From: Endocalyx cinctus
Taxonomy: Eukaryota > Ascomycota > Sordariomycetes > Amphisphaeriales > Apiosporaceae
Length of the DNA stretch: 64,000 nt
Reading direction: 5' to 3'
Assembly (NCBI GenBank): GCA_001600455.1
Contig: BCKC01000009.1
Span: forward strand, 1,860,001 to 1,924,000
Both the position numbers and the translations under genes were made by a program. Positions within the stretch are counted from its first letter, which is position 1. Every line of letters begins with the position of its first letter. The notes below the pieces were generated by a model. That model had not been told where the DNA came from. It worked only from the letters and a program-made list of their open reading frames with translations, and did no database searches. Below, in pieces: positions 44,326 through 56,641 of the stretch.

Positions 44326-46371
44326 CTAATTCTCAGGAAGTAAACATTCCCAACTATCCACATCCGTCGGATCCTCCTCGTTAACGAGGGTGCTACGCAG
44401 CGGGTACATGCAGTGACGATGTCGGTACGCGCCGTCCGTACCCGCCTCCGGATCATCCCCCGGAAACCTCGTACCCGTGATAGACTCGGGAGCGATCCCT
44501 TTCTCGACCCAATCCACCACGGCCGCCAGCACGTTCCCCTCCCTCTCGAACGGGATCGAAGTTCCTAGCGCGCTACCACCCCCTTGTCCCACGACCCAGG
44601 CCCCCACCCCGCCGCTGCAGTGATTCATCCCCGGCACGCGAAAAAAGCGGTAAAAACCGTCCATCTCGGCCTTCGCGTCGGTCGACGTCGGGGAAGAAGA
44701 CAGCAGACGCTCGTAGAGCCGGACCGAGTTAAAGCTCGTGATCTGCTGATCCGCCAACCCGTGGAACGTCAAAATCTTCCCGCCCCCTTTCCGGAAGGCC
44801 GCGAGGTCCCCCGACGTCGGCCACGTGCGTATACCGGCCGGATCCGCCTCGGCCGCGAGCGCCGCGTCGTCGACGGCGTCGAACGTAGCAGGGTTCCAGG
44901 ACGGGTCCCCGAGGACCACGTACCGGAACCAGTCCCGGGACGGCGACCACGGGTTGCCGTTGTAAAGCCCGTCCGCCGCTAGGAGCTCGCTCCCGGGCTG
45001 CATAGCAGGGTATATGAAGCTGCCGTTCGGCCACAGATACGGGCTGAAGATGGTCTTGACGATCTCGACCTGCGCCGAGCTCAGGCAAGACGACGCCGCG
45101 CTGGTCGTGTTCGCGCCATCTTCGCACAGCAAGCTCTCGGCCCTAAAATCACAAGTCAAGGGATCCTCGATGATCCCATCAACCACGCCGTCGGCGCCGT
45201 CACACTGCTCGAGGACGGCGTCGTGGATCAGCCCCTTCCACGTCTCCGGCGATATGAAGTCGCTGGAATTCGCCGCGCCCGTGACGGTGTAAAACCGCCC
45301 TCGCCACGAGTATAGGTTGTTGAAATCCGCCGCCGGCGAGCCCGCGACGATGCCGTCGAAGTCGTCCGGGAACTTCTCCGCGCTCCCTATACCCATCCTA
45401 CCGCCGAGCGAGCAGCCGATATAATACGATTTCTGGACGGGCAACCCGTAGAAAGCGTTGGTGAGTTTCTTGCCTACTTCGGCGGCGGTGTGGAGTCTGT
45501 GAATTTTTTATCGTCGTGAGTTTAAAACTTAGATTTAAAACTTTATTTCAAGCGAGGAAAACAAAAGACTCACGATCTCCAAGCAAAGTCAACCACAACA
45601 TCTTCGTTCTGGTAAAAGGCGTTTCCGTATGTACCGTTATGGCCGTTATTTGCTCCAACAGCTTTTGACGTAAAACATTCCAAGTTAGTATATCCATAAA
45701 TAGGTACCAGAATAGAAAAAAACAAAATGTTGTCATACTACAATATCATAAGAGTCAGTAAAGAAACAATCACAAATCAAACTTGCTTTCGCGAAGATAA
45801 TGAAAAGTAGATAACTCACCTCAAAAACCCATTCGCAACTCCATAAGCCATATCCTCATACTTAATACCTACATATCCAAATTTTCAAATTAGTCCATTA
45901 AGCCCTAACCCTAAAAACCATAATCATCATCACCAGAAAAAGAAAAGAAAGAGAAAAAGACGCACAACCATCAATACCCCCATTCCCCGTAGCCAAAAAC
46001 CGACTCCCCCTCCCACCGTCGTCCCCTTCCCAAGCCTCGCTTTGAGGCGCCCACATCTCGAAAGCGACGGACGACCGGTTCGAGGTCGGGATCCTCAGGG
46101 CGACCCGGCAGACGTCGACGTCGACCACCTGGCTCGCCCGGTTGCAGGTCGGGTCGTTGTCCGGAAAGGTGAGGTTTCCGCCGGCCGGCACGTACTCGAG
46201 CGCGTTGAGGACGGTGCCCGCCGGCGTGAGGAGGTCGTCCAGGGGATCGAAGGAGAGACATCGAGCTTGGAAGTCTTCTTCCGCCGCTGCTCTGATTACG
46301 TTGTCGCTACCGCCGGCGACGACGGTGGGAAATAGCAAGAGCACGAGAAGATTTATAGCCGTTGATAACAT
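44326..46371 (-). CDS. Secreted tannase/feruloyl esterase family hydrolase
   Basis: Predicted extracellular esterase acting on gallate or ferulate esters of plant material. Exons 46371-45966, about 45868-45820, about 45661-45574 and 45496-44326 would encode about 571 aa. A signal peptide (MLSTAINLLVLLLFPTVVAGG) starts the protein. RFLATGNGGIDGC/IKYEDMAYG, VGANNGHNGTYG, GCSLGGR (nucleophile Ser next to Cys), FHGLADQQI (Asp) and GMNHCSGG (His next to Cys) make up the CS-D-HC motif that defines the family. Oddity: exon 2 ends with two leftover bases before GTGAGT, but exon 3 needs one, so no canonical junction keeps the frame. An assembly indel, a non-canonical splice site or a disabling mutation could explain it. 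Intron 1 holds a 2-unit telomere-type repeat. The family is secure; the integrity of the gene is not. Confidence 0.8.
45903..45914 (-). repeat. Two-unit telomere-type repeat in an intron
   Basis: CCCTAACCCTAA on the plus strand (TTAGGG units on the coding strand) lies inside intron 1 of the tannase-family gene. It is short enough to be chance on its own; see the three-unit copy at 42233. Confidence 0.7.
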
Positions 46372-46822
46372 CTTAAAGCGGAGAGGTGAATTGAAGGTAA
46401 ATTAATAACTACCAATTAATACCGTTACGGATGCATAAAGATGGGTGGGACGGACAGGCAGACCACGATACTATTTATGAGTACTCATACTACGTCGGTT
46501 AATCCAGTTGAGGGGTTCGGGTTCCTACTCTACGAGGACCGAGCGCTCGCTTGAAATAATTCAAATTAAAGCTGCGGGTACATACCGACATGCATGTTTG
46601 GAGTTGGTAGAGTTGGAGATAGCTTAGTATAATAAAAGTATAATCATAATCAATTCAGTTATCATAGGTTTGTATTTCGAGCATTTTATTGACAACCCAC
46701 TCCGCTACCGCCAATCACACCTCCAAGTCCCATAACGTCCAGTAATTAATAAAATTTCCCCATAAATCACCGAGAGCGCCCCAGTTCACCGTAAATTTCA
46801 TCTTCCCTCAAGGTGTAAGAAT
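46372..46822. other. Intergenic between tannase and pyruvate carboxylase
   Basis: The 5' region of the tannase-family gene and the 3' UTR of pyruvate carboxylase. No gene seen. Confidence 0.5.
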
Positions 46823-49800
46823 CTATTTCGCAATCTTGCACACAAGATCGGAGCCATCGACAGAGTCACCTTCCTTGACCTGAAGGCCAGCAACTTTACC
46901 ATTGTGAGGAGCAGAGATAATCATTTCCATCTTCATTGCGCTCAGGATGGCAAGAGGATCTCCCTTCTTAACCTCGGAGCCTTCGTGGACTCGCAATTCA
47001 ACCAGAACACCAGCCATCGGCGCACCCACCTGGCTAGTGTCGCTGGGGTCGGCCTTAGGTCGGCGAACATTCTCTACGCTGGCCTTCTTGTCATCAATGG
47101 TCACTTGACGGACTTCACCATTCATCTCGTAGAACACTTCTCGCTGGCCAGTGTTCTCAGACAGGGGACCGACTGCGAGCAACTTGAGGATGAGAACTTT
47201 GCCCTTCTCTAGCTCAACGTGGAATTCCTCGCCGATCTCTGGTGCCGAGAGGAAATATCTAGTCGGCAGAACGGACAGATCTCCAAACTTGTGCGTGAAC
47301 TTTCGGTAGTCCTCATACACCTTGGGGTACATGAGGTATGAAGCAACATCACATTCGGTAACCTGACCCCATTTCTGGGATAGCTCCGAACGGACCTTCT
47401 TCATATCGACGGGGTCAAGGTATAGACCAGGTCGCTTGTCGAATCTGCGACGGTTTCGCAGAGCCTTGGTGCGCAACGGCTCTGGGAACCCGCCGTACGG
47501 CTGGCCCATCATACCTTCAAGGAACTCGTAGACTGAACCGGGGAAATCTAGTTCAGCAGCACGCTCAACAACATCCTCGGGAGAAAGTTTGTTCGAGACC
47601 ATGAACTGCGCCAAGTCACCAACGACCTTGGAAGTAGGTGTGACTTTGACGATGTCACCAAGAAGATCGTTTGCGTGTTCGTAGGCCTTCTTGGTCTCGG
47701 TCCATTGAGAACCTAAACCAAGCTGAGAGGCCTGGAACATCATGTTGGTCAGCTGACCTCCGGGGATTTCATGCTCGTAAACCTCAGGGTCGGGTCCAGG
47801 AAGATGAGCCTCGAAGGGCGAGTACAGAAGTCGAAGTTGGGACCAGTATGTGTCAAGAGCACGGACGTGGGCTGGGTTGAGCCCAGGATCCTTCTCGCTG
47901 CCTTCAAGTGATGCGATAATGGCGTTGATGCTAGGCTGAGATGTCATACCAGACAAACTGTCAGTGGCAGCATCAACGGCATCAGCACCAGCCATGGCGC
48001 AAGCAACCATCGAGGCAACACCGGTACCGGCCGAATCGTGGGTGTGGACATGGATAGGCAAGTCCGGATACTTCTTTCGGATAGAGCCAATGAGTAGTGT
48101 AGCAGCATGTGGCTTCAATACACCAGCCATGTCCTTGATACCGAGAACGTCAATATCAAGGGCGACTAGCTTATCAACCAAGCTCATGTAGTACTCAAGG
48201 TTGTACTTCTTCTTAGGGTTTAGCATGTCTCCCGAGTAGCACACAGTGCCCTCAGCGACACCACCAGCCTTCTGGACTGCCTTGATACCAACTTCGAGCT
48301 GGTCGATATCGTTCAAAGCGTCAAACACCCGGAAAATGTCAACGCCGTTCTTCTTTGCTTGCTCGACAAAGTGTTCGATAGCGTTGTCAGGGAGCGAGGC
48401 ATAAGCGACACCGTTCGCACCTCTCAGCAGCATCTGGAAAGGGATGTTGGGAATAGCCTTCCGCATCCTGCGGAGTCGGTCCCAGGGGTCTTCGTAGAGG
48501 AAACGCATAGCTACATCAAAAGTAGCACCTCCCCAACACTCTAAACTGTATAAGTTGTGAAGAGCATGGCTAGTCTCCTTGGCAATTCCCATGAGATCGA
48601 CAGTTCGTACACGGGTAGCAAGGAGAGACTGGTGGGCATCACGCCAGGTGGTATCCATAAGCAAGCAACCTTTGTACTGGCGGACTGCCTTGGCAAATCC
48701 CTTTGGTCCTTGCTCGAGCAAGATTTGTCTCCAACCCTTGGTGCAAGGCTCAGAAACGTCCATCTTCTTACCCTCTTTGGTGAAAAGCTCGGGCAAGATG
48801 ATCTCGCCCTTGAATTTCGGTTCACCAATCTGTCCTTTGATGCTGCTTCCGTTGACGGCAACATCGCCCAGGTATGCCAACAACTTCTGAGCACGGTTTT
48901 GGCTGCCGACGAGGTCGAATAATTGAGGAGTATCATCGATGAAAGTTGTCCAGCAGTTTCCGTCAATGAAAGTTGGGTGGGTGATCAAAGATGCCAAGAA
49001 GGGAATGTTGGTCTTGACACCTCGAATACGGAACTCGATAAGTGCTCGCAGAACTTTCCGGCGGGCTATTTCATACGTACTTCCGTGGCACTGTAATATA
49101 ATACGTTAGTAAGTGTTTGTGTTGCATTACTACGCCAGAAGAGCTCATGAAAAGAAAGCAGCCACTTCGGAGGTAAGATCAGACTTATACAAGTGGAGAG
49201 AAAAAAGAGATACATACCGTGCACTTTACTAACATACTGTCATAGTGAGCTATGGGTGAGTAATAAATGTCAGTAAATGAATCGTCCAGAAATATAAGTG
49301 GAGATAGGTTCAGGGGTACAAGAGACCAAGACCCGGTATGATAAAACCCAGTCTGTTCTCTAGGAAAGGGACGATGTAATGCTACTCACGTGTAATGACT
49401 GCACCAGCAAATCCATTACCACCATCGAGACGGATTCCATTACCACCAGCAGACCGGTATACCTCAATCTTACCGGTGTCGGGCTGGAATTGCTTGGCGG
49501 GATCCTCGGTTGTAATTCGGCATTGGATGGCAAAGCCTCGGGTTGAGATTCTGTCCTGAGTTAAGCCGAGCTGCTGTAGCGAGGCACCTGCGGCGATTTG
49601 GATTTGAGCCGCTACAATATCAATGCCCGTGATTTCCTCGGTAATGGTGTGCTCGACCTGGATACGTGGGTTGATTTCGATGAAGTAGTATCGGTTCTGT
49701 TGATCAACCAAGAATTCCGCTGTACCAGCGTTCCTGTAGTTGACTGATTTGGCCAATTTGACAGCATCGGCTAGAATCGCATCTCGCGTTTCTGCCGGAA

Positions 49801-51242
49801 GGTCTTTGGCTGGGGCGATTTCGACCACCTTTTGATGTCTCCGCTGGACCGAGCAATCACGCTCGTACAGGTGGACGATGTTGCCGTGGTTGTCTCCAAG
49901 AAGCTGAACTTCAATGTGCTTTGGCTTGTCCAAGAATCTCTCTACGAAGACGGTGCCGTTTCCGAAAGCGGTCTTCGCCTCGGAGGTAGCTCGCTCGAAG
50001 GATTCCTTCAGACTCGCCTGGTCTCGAACCACTCTCATACCACGGCCACCACCACCAAATGCAGCCTTGATGATGATAGGGAATCCGTATTCGTCGGTGA
50101 ATTTCTTCACCTCCTCAAATGTCGCAACCGCACCCTCAGTACCAGGTACTACAGGTACTTTCGCCGCGATAGCAAGCTTTCGGGCGGAGACTTTGTCACC
50201 AAGAGAATCAATGACATCGGGTGAAGGACCAACAAACTAAACCGAAGTGTCAACGTAGGTCCGTAAGAGGAGTATACCGTTATAACTTACGATAAGGCCA
50301 GCCTTCTCTACATTGCGGGCAAATTCGGCATTCTCCGACAAGAAGCCATAGCCTAAGATATCGTTAGGGGATCAATGTAACAATTATGCAGAGATCTCCA
50401 AGACCTACCAGGGTGGATCATTTGTACGTCATGCTGCAAGGCGATCTTAATAATCTCGTCACCAGCTAGGTAAGCTCCCACCGGCGTGTATTGACCACGC
50501 TTACCAATGGCATATGCCTCATCGGCCTCTGTAGATTATGAGTCAGCTATTTAATCTTAGTTTGACAGGTCAGGGGAGATGACATACTCTGCCGGTGCAT
50601 GCTAAGACGGTCTTCATAACTGTGGACCAATCAGTTAAACGTGCCCAGTGTATAACGTGTTTACAAGTATATTTTACCTGAAGACAGCAACGGTGTGTAG
50701 CGACAGTTCATGCGCCTAGGCGCCAAGTTAGCACGCGCCCAGAATCGTGCGATATATGAGTGATTTAAACTTACTGTTCGAAAAATCTGTTTTGGGTATG
50801 CAGAGGATTAGCGGAAAGCTATTCTGGTAATAAATTGGATCTCGGAGTAACGGATGGGTGGATAGATAGATCTTACACGAATAGCTGTATTTTGTCAGTT
50901 AGTTGAGTCAACGGAACTGGCGAAATCGGAGGGGGGGGTTTATAGGACTTACGAATTTCTCCTCGGTTGGCAACTGTATTAGAAAAAAAAAAAAAGACGA
51001 TTGGTTAGCAAAATTCAAAGAAATAGCGGACTTAAGTTATAATTGAGCTTAAATGGATTGGTGCAGTGCTCAATTGACCTACCGAGAAGCTTCTTTAAGT
51101 GCATGATGGAGCTGTTTGCTCGAATGTGGTGTGCGGTTTTGACCTCCTTAGTAGGAGCGGCATCATCGTCAAAGACATCCTCAGTATCGGCGCCGGCCGC
51201 CTCTTGGGCAGCTTTCAAGCCCTTGAGTTCTTCCACGCTCAT
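46823..51242 (-). CDS. pyc: Pyruvate carboxylase
   Basis: Biotin-dependent carboxylation of pyruvate to oxaloacetate (anaplerosis, gluconeogenesis); the fungal enzyme is usually cytosolic. Eleven exons sum to exactly 3600 nt (1199 aa): 51242-51083, 50973-50953, 50884-50877, 50786-50775, 50715-50678, 50619-50588, 50528-50409, 50352-50291, 50236-49390, 49249-49218 and 49090-46823. Exons 2, 3 and 4 are only 21, 8 and 12 nt and together encode VANRGEIPIRIFRT, the invariant start of the biotin carboxylase domain. The ATP-grasp glycine loop is [14 protein letters not shown]. The carboxyltransferase domain has [15 protein letters not shown], metal-ligand [11 protein letters not shown], and the C-terminal BCCP biotin site at Lys1164 in LSAMKMEMI. 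The order BC-CT-BCCP and the length match the family. The start is the only ATG before [15 protein letters not shown]. Confidence 0.95.
50775..50973 (-). other. Micro-exon cluster of pyruvate carboxylase (21, 8 and 12 nt exons)
   Basis: Exon 2 (50973-50953) is TTGCCAACCGAGGAGAAATTC, exon 3 (50884-50877) is CTATTCGT and exon 4 (50786-50775) is ATTTTTCGAACA. Each is bounded by AG upstream and GTAAG downstream. The join gives VANRGEI-PIR-IFRT in frame; skipping exon 3 would shift the frame. Confidence 0.85.
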
Positions 51243-54200
51243 ATTGTATGTCTTCGAAGTTTATATTTGTTTTCTTCAGGAAAGTAATGAAGGAGAGAAG
51301 CTCGAGAAAGAAGGAGGAGGGAAGAAAGGAAGGATTTTTCGTAAGTTTTAATGTCCGTCGGTGATGGGTAATGGGCGCGAGTGTGACTGTGACGTGGGGC
51401 TCAGGAATCGGACTATAAAAAAGCTCAACAACTTGGGAGTTTGTTGGTGGGGGGTTGATATATTCAGCTAAGAAACAAATAGTTTCTAAGCTTTCGATCG
51501 GCCGTGGGGCGTAAGAGTATAAGCTCGTCCTACCAATACGAATGAATGAATATTCTACGTAAATTATTCAGAACAAAGCTGTAAACGTAAACAACAATAT
51601 CTGTATAGTGAAATTGATAGGATTCGAACAAGAGATTCAATATCCTCCTCGAGGGCTACTTTATATAATAAGTAGGAGAGGAGAATGATGAGTATTTATG
51701 GATAGAATTTATGGATAGATGAACAAGAACAAGAACAAGAAACAGATTCCTGTCAAATAGATTATCTATCTCGTTTTAAGTTTGTTCCACTAATCCGCCA
51801 AGGAAGTTGGTAGGCAATAACCTATCTAATTTATATTTTTTTGTGTTTTGTGAATCGAGAGAGGGGAAGATATAAAATTATGGCTAGGGTAAGAGTAGTA
51901 CAATATGTCATGGCGTCACTTGTGAGTCTTCGTTATGGCTTGTAAACTACACATACCCCGGGCTGCCTAGGTTAAAAATGGTAATGTACAACAAGTAAGA
52001 GAGAGATAGACGGAGCGGTATTTTATTGTCTATGTACAGATTACCTACTTTGGTAGTTTATTTCCTTCCTTTTCTTTTTCCATGCGGGGATTTTATTTTT
52101 ACTTTTTTACTTTTCTTCCTTTCTTTCCCTGGCGATGGAACTTGTCTCACTCTTGCTAGGGTTAGGAACCATTCAATTCGAACATAGTTGCATGGGTCAT
52201 GTAGTATAGATACATCCATGTATACCACATGATAGTACTTATGTCGTGAAGTGTGTGAAAATGTCGCTCATAAGGGTTGGTTGAGCTCCCCGGCACGTAC
52301 TTCTCCTTCCGTGCCAAAAGGTAAGGAAGAGGAAGCTTACACAGTACTTAGTAGATAACCAAATATGACGTAGAACCTTTTAGTTGTCTCATATTTTGGT
52401 ATTTTGTGGGTGTCGCTGTTTCTACTTTCAATATATAAATAGACAATAGACAATAAAGACAATCGACCTTGGCATTCATCTGAAGTATCTTACTTTTTCG
52501 GGAAAGCAATAGGAATCTATAAAATATGTTACCGAGTATATAAGGATGTAAGGTAAAATAATAAATATATCGTGCGATGTGTAAATGTGGAAATATCGCT
52601 TTGCCGCGGTATACTACACTAGAGGCTCATAGAACCAAGTATGGATAGTCTATAGGTACTATGTATATATTCTTAAGCGTGACATGTACTTTTTAGCTCA
52701 CTTCGCAGGCAGACAGGTACAGGTTACGACCGGGGTACCGGGGTAAGAAGCTGAGGGGTAGAAGACAGGGGGAGCTTTTTGTAACATCCTGGTCCCTCTT
52801 ACGTAGATGGGGCTTTGATCTTTTGGCGGGGTTGACCCATTGTATACTATGTAAACAGGCATGTGAGAGATTGAGATGTCGCGAATTATGTGAGAGATAT
52901 TTTACCATTAATCATATTCACTAAAAACCAAATTTCTTCAGGAGTGCAGTAGGGGACTCTGTGGGTATGTTCAAGGTTAATACCTATATGTAGGTAGATT
53001 GGATTACTCTTTAAGGTTACATAACCTTAAGAGTTGAATGACACTTTTTTATATATAAACGGTATTCGAAGTATAATTTAAGCTTAGATATATCCACCTA
53101 AAAGAGAAAGTCGGGATAAATATTGATAATTAAAAATCAAAAGAGAAAAATTATGATCAGTCCTAGAAGAATACGAGTAAGAAGGAAGAAGTATACAATT
53201 TGTCAGGATCTACTTGTATACGACCCAGCAACATACTATAAACATATGTTGCAGTCTCGTAGCTGAAGGGGGATTTTTTGAGGGGTCCGCCGCCGTATCG
53301 GCAAACTCCATATACTAGCTTTCCTATCAAAAAAAAAAAAAAAAAAGAGCTTCAATAAGATTCCAGGCTAGACAGCTATGTACATACTGCATACATAATA
53401 CCTCAAGTGCATGCACATAGTATAGATGAAGGTGGGGTAGATGCAAAGATACCACCCAATCACCAGAACCAAAATGTTTAGTGTATTGCTTATACTAGAT
53501 ATTCCCATCTGTCCGGTAAGCCAGCTCGAGATGTTGAGTAGATAGCCGAACCGTTGCCCGGAAATGCTACTTAAAACTAGAATTGCGAATAGTAAACATA
53601 AAAAATCTATCAATTTTATATTCATTTTCCTCTTTAGATTTTTACGAGCCGATAATGCAAGTTAAATGCACCCGTTATGAAATGTCATCCTCGATCAAAC
53701 CGCTAACTGTACCTGAGGGTGTGCGTGCGTGTGTGTGCGAGTACGTGTGTACATGTGTGTGAGAGGGGGATCTATAGAACGCAATGCAATATCCGACATC
53801 GAACACGCAAAAACAGTACATCTTTTCAATATGGGATTTTGTTGAGGCGGAGCTCGCAATCCGTCTTGCGAAACCCAATCGATACGAACGTGGGCATCTA
53901 CCTATGGTATTTGTTGTACAACCCAAGCGACAAACATGGATTACGGCACCCGACGTATTGTATACTAGGTATCTTTTCTTTGAGTGATTTTCTCTCTCTC
54001 TCTCTCTCTCTCTCTTCCTCTTTTTGAACACTATTTTTTCTTCTTCTTCCTTTTCTTCATCTTGCAGATTATTAGGCCGTGGATCTTACGGTTGGTTGCA
54101 GGCTTGGCGACAGGCACAAATGAGATAGGGCGAAGGGGGTACGTGGGGTCCGGCTCTGTAAACGATGGAAACCAACAGCTAAAAGAATAGCGAACTTTTT

Positions 54201-55102
54201 TTTAACTACTTACACGTACACCACACTATACTAAAACTGACAAAGGTGAGCGATTTTTTTTTTTATGTTATTTATGTACAGTACACACTATCGCGTAAGA
54301 AAGGCTAAGTTTACACTAAATAGCTGGTCAACGCAGATCTGGCATCAAAAGGTTGGTGCACCGAGATAAAAGCAAAGCTCTTAACCAACCAAGGGACAAA
54401 CGCGACATTAGAACCAGGAAGTAACGTGCGCCGGACCAGGATTGATGCATTATTTTAGATCTTATTGCATATCTTCTCCGCAGTCCACTCCTGACTGAGC
54501 GGGAATCTCACAAGGAGGCGTATCTCATCTCGACTTTGTATATGTATCTCGTTCTTTTGGTCTACCGCACACCGTGTATCCCCTAATCAAGGTATCGCCG
54601 AGTGAGGGTTTGTGTGACGAATGAGCGAGAGAGGTATTTACGCATATACTGCGACGGTAATGTTACATTGTATATCTGCACTAATGTATAGTTTGACAGC
54701 CAAGCTCTTGTGCAAATGCCCCAAGCCTAGCGCCCAGAGCCCAAAGCCTAGAACCGGTCTTGGTAACCGAAACTTTACATTTATAGTAGGTACGGTATAG
54801 GTAGTATAGTATGCATCAGAGTTCCATTATTTGTTAATTATACCACGAGGCTGAATATCGTCATGCGGATACACGAATTAACTTGGCCCGACAAGTAATA
54901 TCAACATATGTATAGACAAAAGGTTAAGCAGGCAAGAAGAGGGATAAAAGCTCACCGCCCACAACTTATAGAACTCTTGGCCACATAAACTATCAACTAC
55001 GGTTGACGTTTCATCTGACCTCCATAAACAAGCCGATCTCTCTATCTTTCTCGATTTTCCTTTTTTTTTTCTTTTCCAAAATATATCTCAACCCTCTACA
55101 TC
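51243..55102. other. 3.9-kb gene-poor region upstream of pyruvate carboxylase
   Basis: The first several hundred bp are the pyruvate carboxylase promoter and 5' UTR. The rest is AT-rich with simple repeats: (GAACAA) units at about 51720-51742, GT-rich tract at about 53718-53760, (TC)n at 53991-54014 and poly-A at 53329-53346. Hydrophobic or His/Thr-rich ORFs at 53368-54031 come from these repeats or lack any domain. No gene is supported. Confidence 0.45.
53991..54014. repeat. (TC)n microsatellite
   Basis: An uninterrupted CT dinucleotide run next to T-rich sequence. Confidence 0.9.
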
Positions 55103-55219
55103 ATGGCAAGCTTCGCCCAGTCGGATCAGGCAGGTGTACCCGCAGGCGCGGATCCTAAGGGTCGGTCAGCCTCCGTCCGGGATATGACATTACACCTATC
55201 CTATACTACGCACGACTAG
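55103..55219 (+). CDS. Possible very small ORF after a CT-rich promoter, 38 aa
   Basis: The ATG at 55103 follows a fungal-type CT-rich leader (TTTCTCGATTTTCCTTTTTTTT...) and opens MASFAQSDQAGVPAGADPKG before a TAG at 55217. The composition of the first 25 codons is GC-richer than its surroundings. I do not recognise it. It could be the first exon of a gene that continues into the 55228-55446 frame, a relic, or chance. Confidence 0.2.
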   Translation: MASFAQSDQAGVPAGADPKGRSASVRDMTLHLSYTTHD

Positions 55220-56641
55220 TCAAGGATATGAGCAAGGCAACAAGCAAGAAGCTGTTTACTCGCATTGCCAAGCAGCCCTTTCCCGCGCATTTACTTTCCC
55301 CGTCAGACGGGGGCAGACTAATAATAATAAAAAAATACCGCGATATAAAATCCAAGCTTCTGATGTACCTCTTAATTCCCGTTCTTTACGCAAGGGTACA
55401 TAGTAAGGTAGGTTCCGTAGCTTTGAGTATTGCGCATGTGACCTAAGAAACGCCATGACACAGACCGGGGACTTCGTGGGGGGCATGTCCGTTGCTTCAC
55501 GGCGGTCTACAGCTGGCTCACTCGCAAAATATTTGAACGGCATTATATTAGGAAAAAAAAAAAAGGCCGAAAATACATTTAAATGAGAAGCTTTAACTAG
55601 AAAGAGACCATTCCACCACATCAGCGTAATCAACACTCCATAGGGATTCTATAAGTACAGCTCTGTAATGCGTAGTATAAGATATCTATAAAATGGGCGC
55701 GTATACTATGTAAAGGACATCCTAGGATCTTTGCATTGTGTTTCTAAGAGCAAATAAGATACCTAGTCGCCAAGTTATTTCGTATTGCTTCTTTTTATTG
55801 CCATTCTTATCTCATCTGTAGGTTAGTGTAGTCATCCATGGTTATCTCTTGTCTTTGGTTCGACCTAGCACGTACAGGCTGGCATATAATGCCGCATAGT
55901 GTGTGATTGGACGTCTGACACGAGCTTTGGGTATATGCCAAAAATTATTGTTATCCTTATTACTCTGGAACGTGCCGAGATTTTGATAGCTATTAATGGA
56001 TTTTGATCGACTTGATTTAACATGGAATTACCCGAATATATCTTTGTTATATCTTTGTTATATCAAAAACATATTAAAACAATTGGAACCCGTGCTTCTG
56101 ATTCGGGTTTTCTTGGCTTCTACATCTCGGCGTTTCTAATAGAGCTCTAACTACTTGCACATCTTTTCTTTGACTTGAATATTGTGGACTTGCTTTTAAT
56201 ATATTGCGGACCCGGATGTCTCGCACACACTATAAACAAACAATCGATATCTCAACAGGTGCGCCGCGTTTCGAACCATATCAAGCCGGACATTTCAAAT
56301 TTGAACCGGTCAACGTCTCGATTTTTTGACCTGTCGACTTCATATTTATAGATATAAATTTGAAACTCTATTAGCTGAGAATTGGTTTCGTTAAAAACTT
56401 TGAGTCTAGAGCAAAGCGCAAGAACGTCTTGGCTGATAAGCTCTCTCTAATGCATTTGTAAGTACAAGACGAAGTTGTCGTCGTTTTGAAGTTACCTCAC
56501 CACCATCGACTCTCATCGTTGTAAGTAATGTTGAAACAGCTTTGTCGATTGGTGTTGTTCTGTCCACCCCCCCCTTTTGCGTCGTAAGAAGATATATTTT
56601 TCTCTATCCCTCAAACCCATACAATCTCTGGTGAAAAGACT
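55220..56641. other. Intergenic, no gene seen
   Basis: AT-rich. ORFs at 55228-55636 on both strands have no domain character. It includes the 3' region of the MPC1 gene. Confidence 0.45.

Noticed and set aside
51600..51650. GTTCGAATCC-like string (tRNA B box) on the minus strand
   Set aside because: No T-stem pairing and no acceptor or anticodon arms around it; not a tRNA.
53368..53625. 85-codon hydrophobic minus ORF
   Set aside because: Begins with ATG but is AT-driven hydrophobic sequence with no homology signal.
53675..54031. ORFs with HTHVHTYSHTHART and SLSLSLSLS
   Set aside because: Translations of GT/CA and TC microsatellites.
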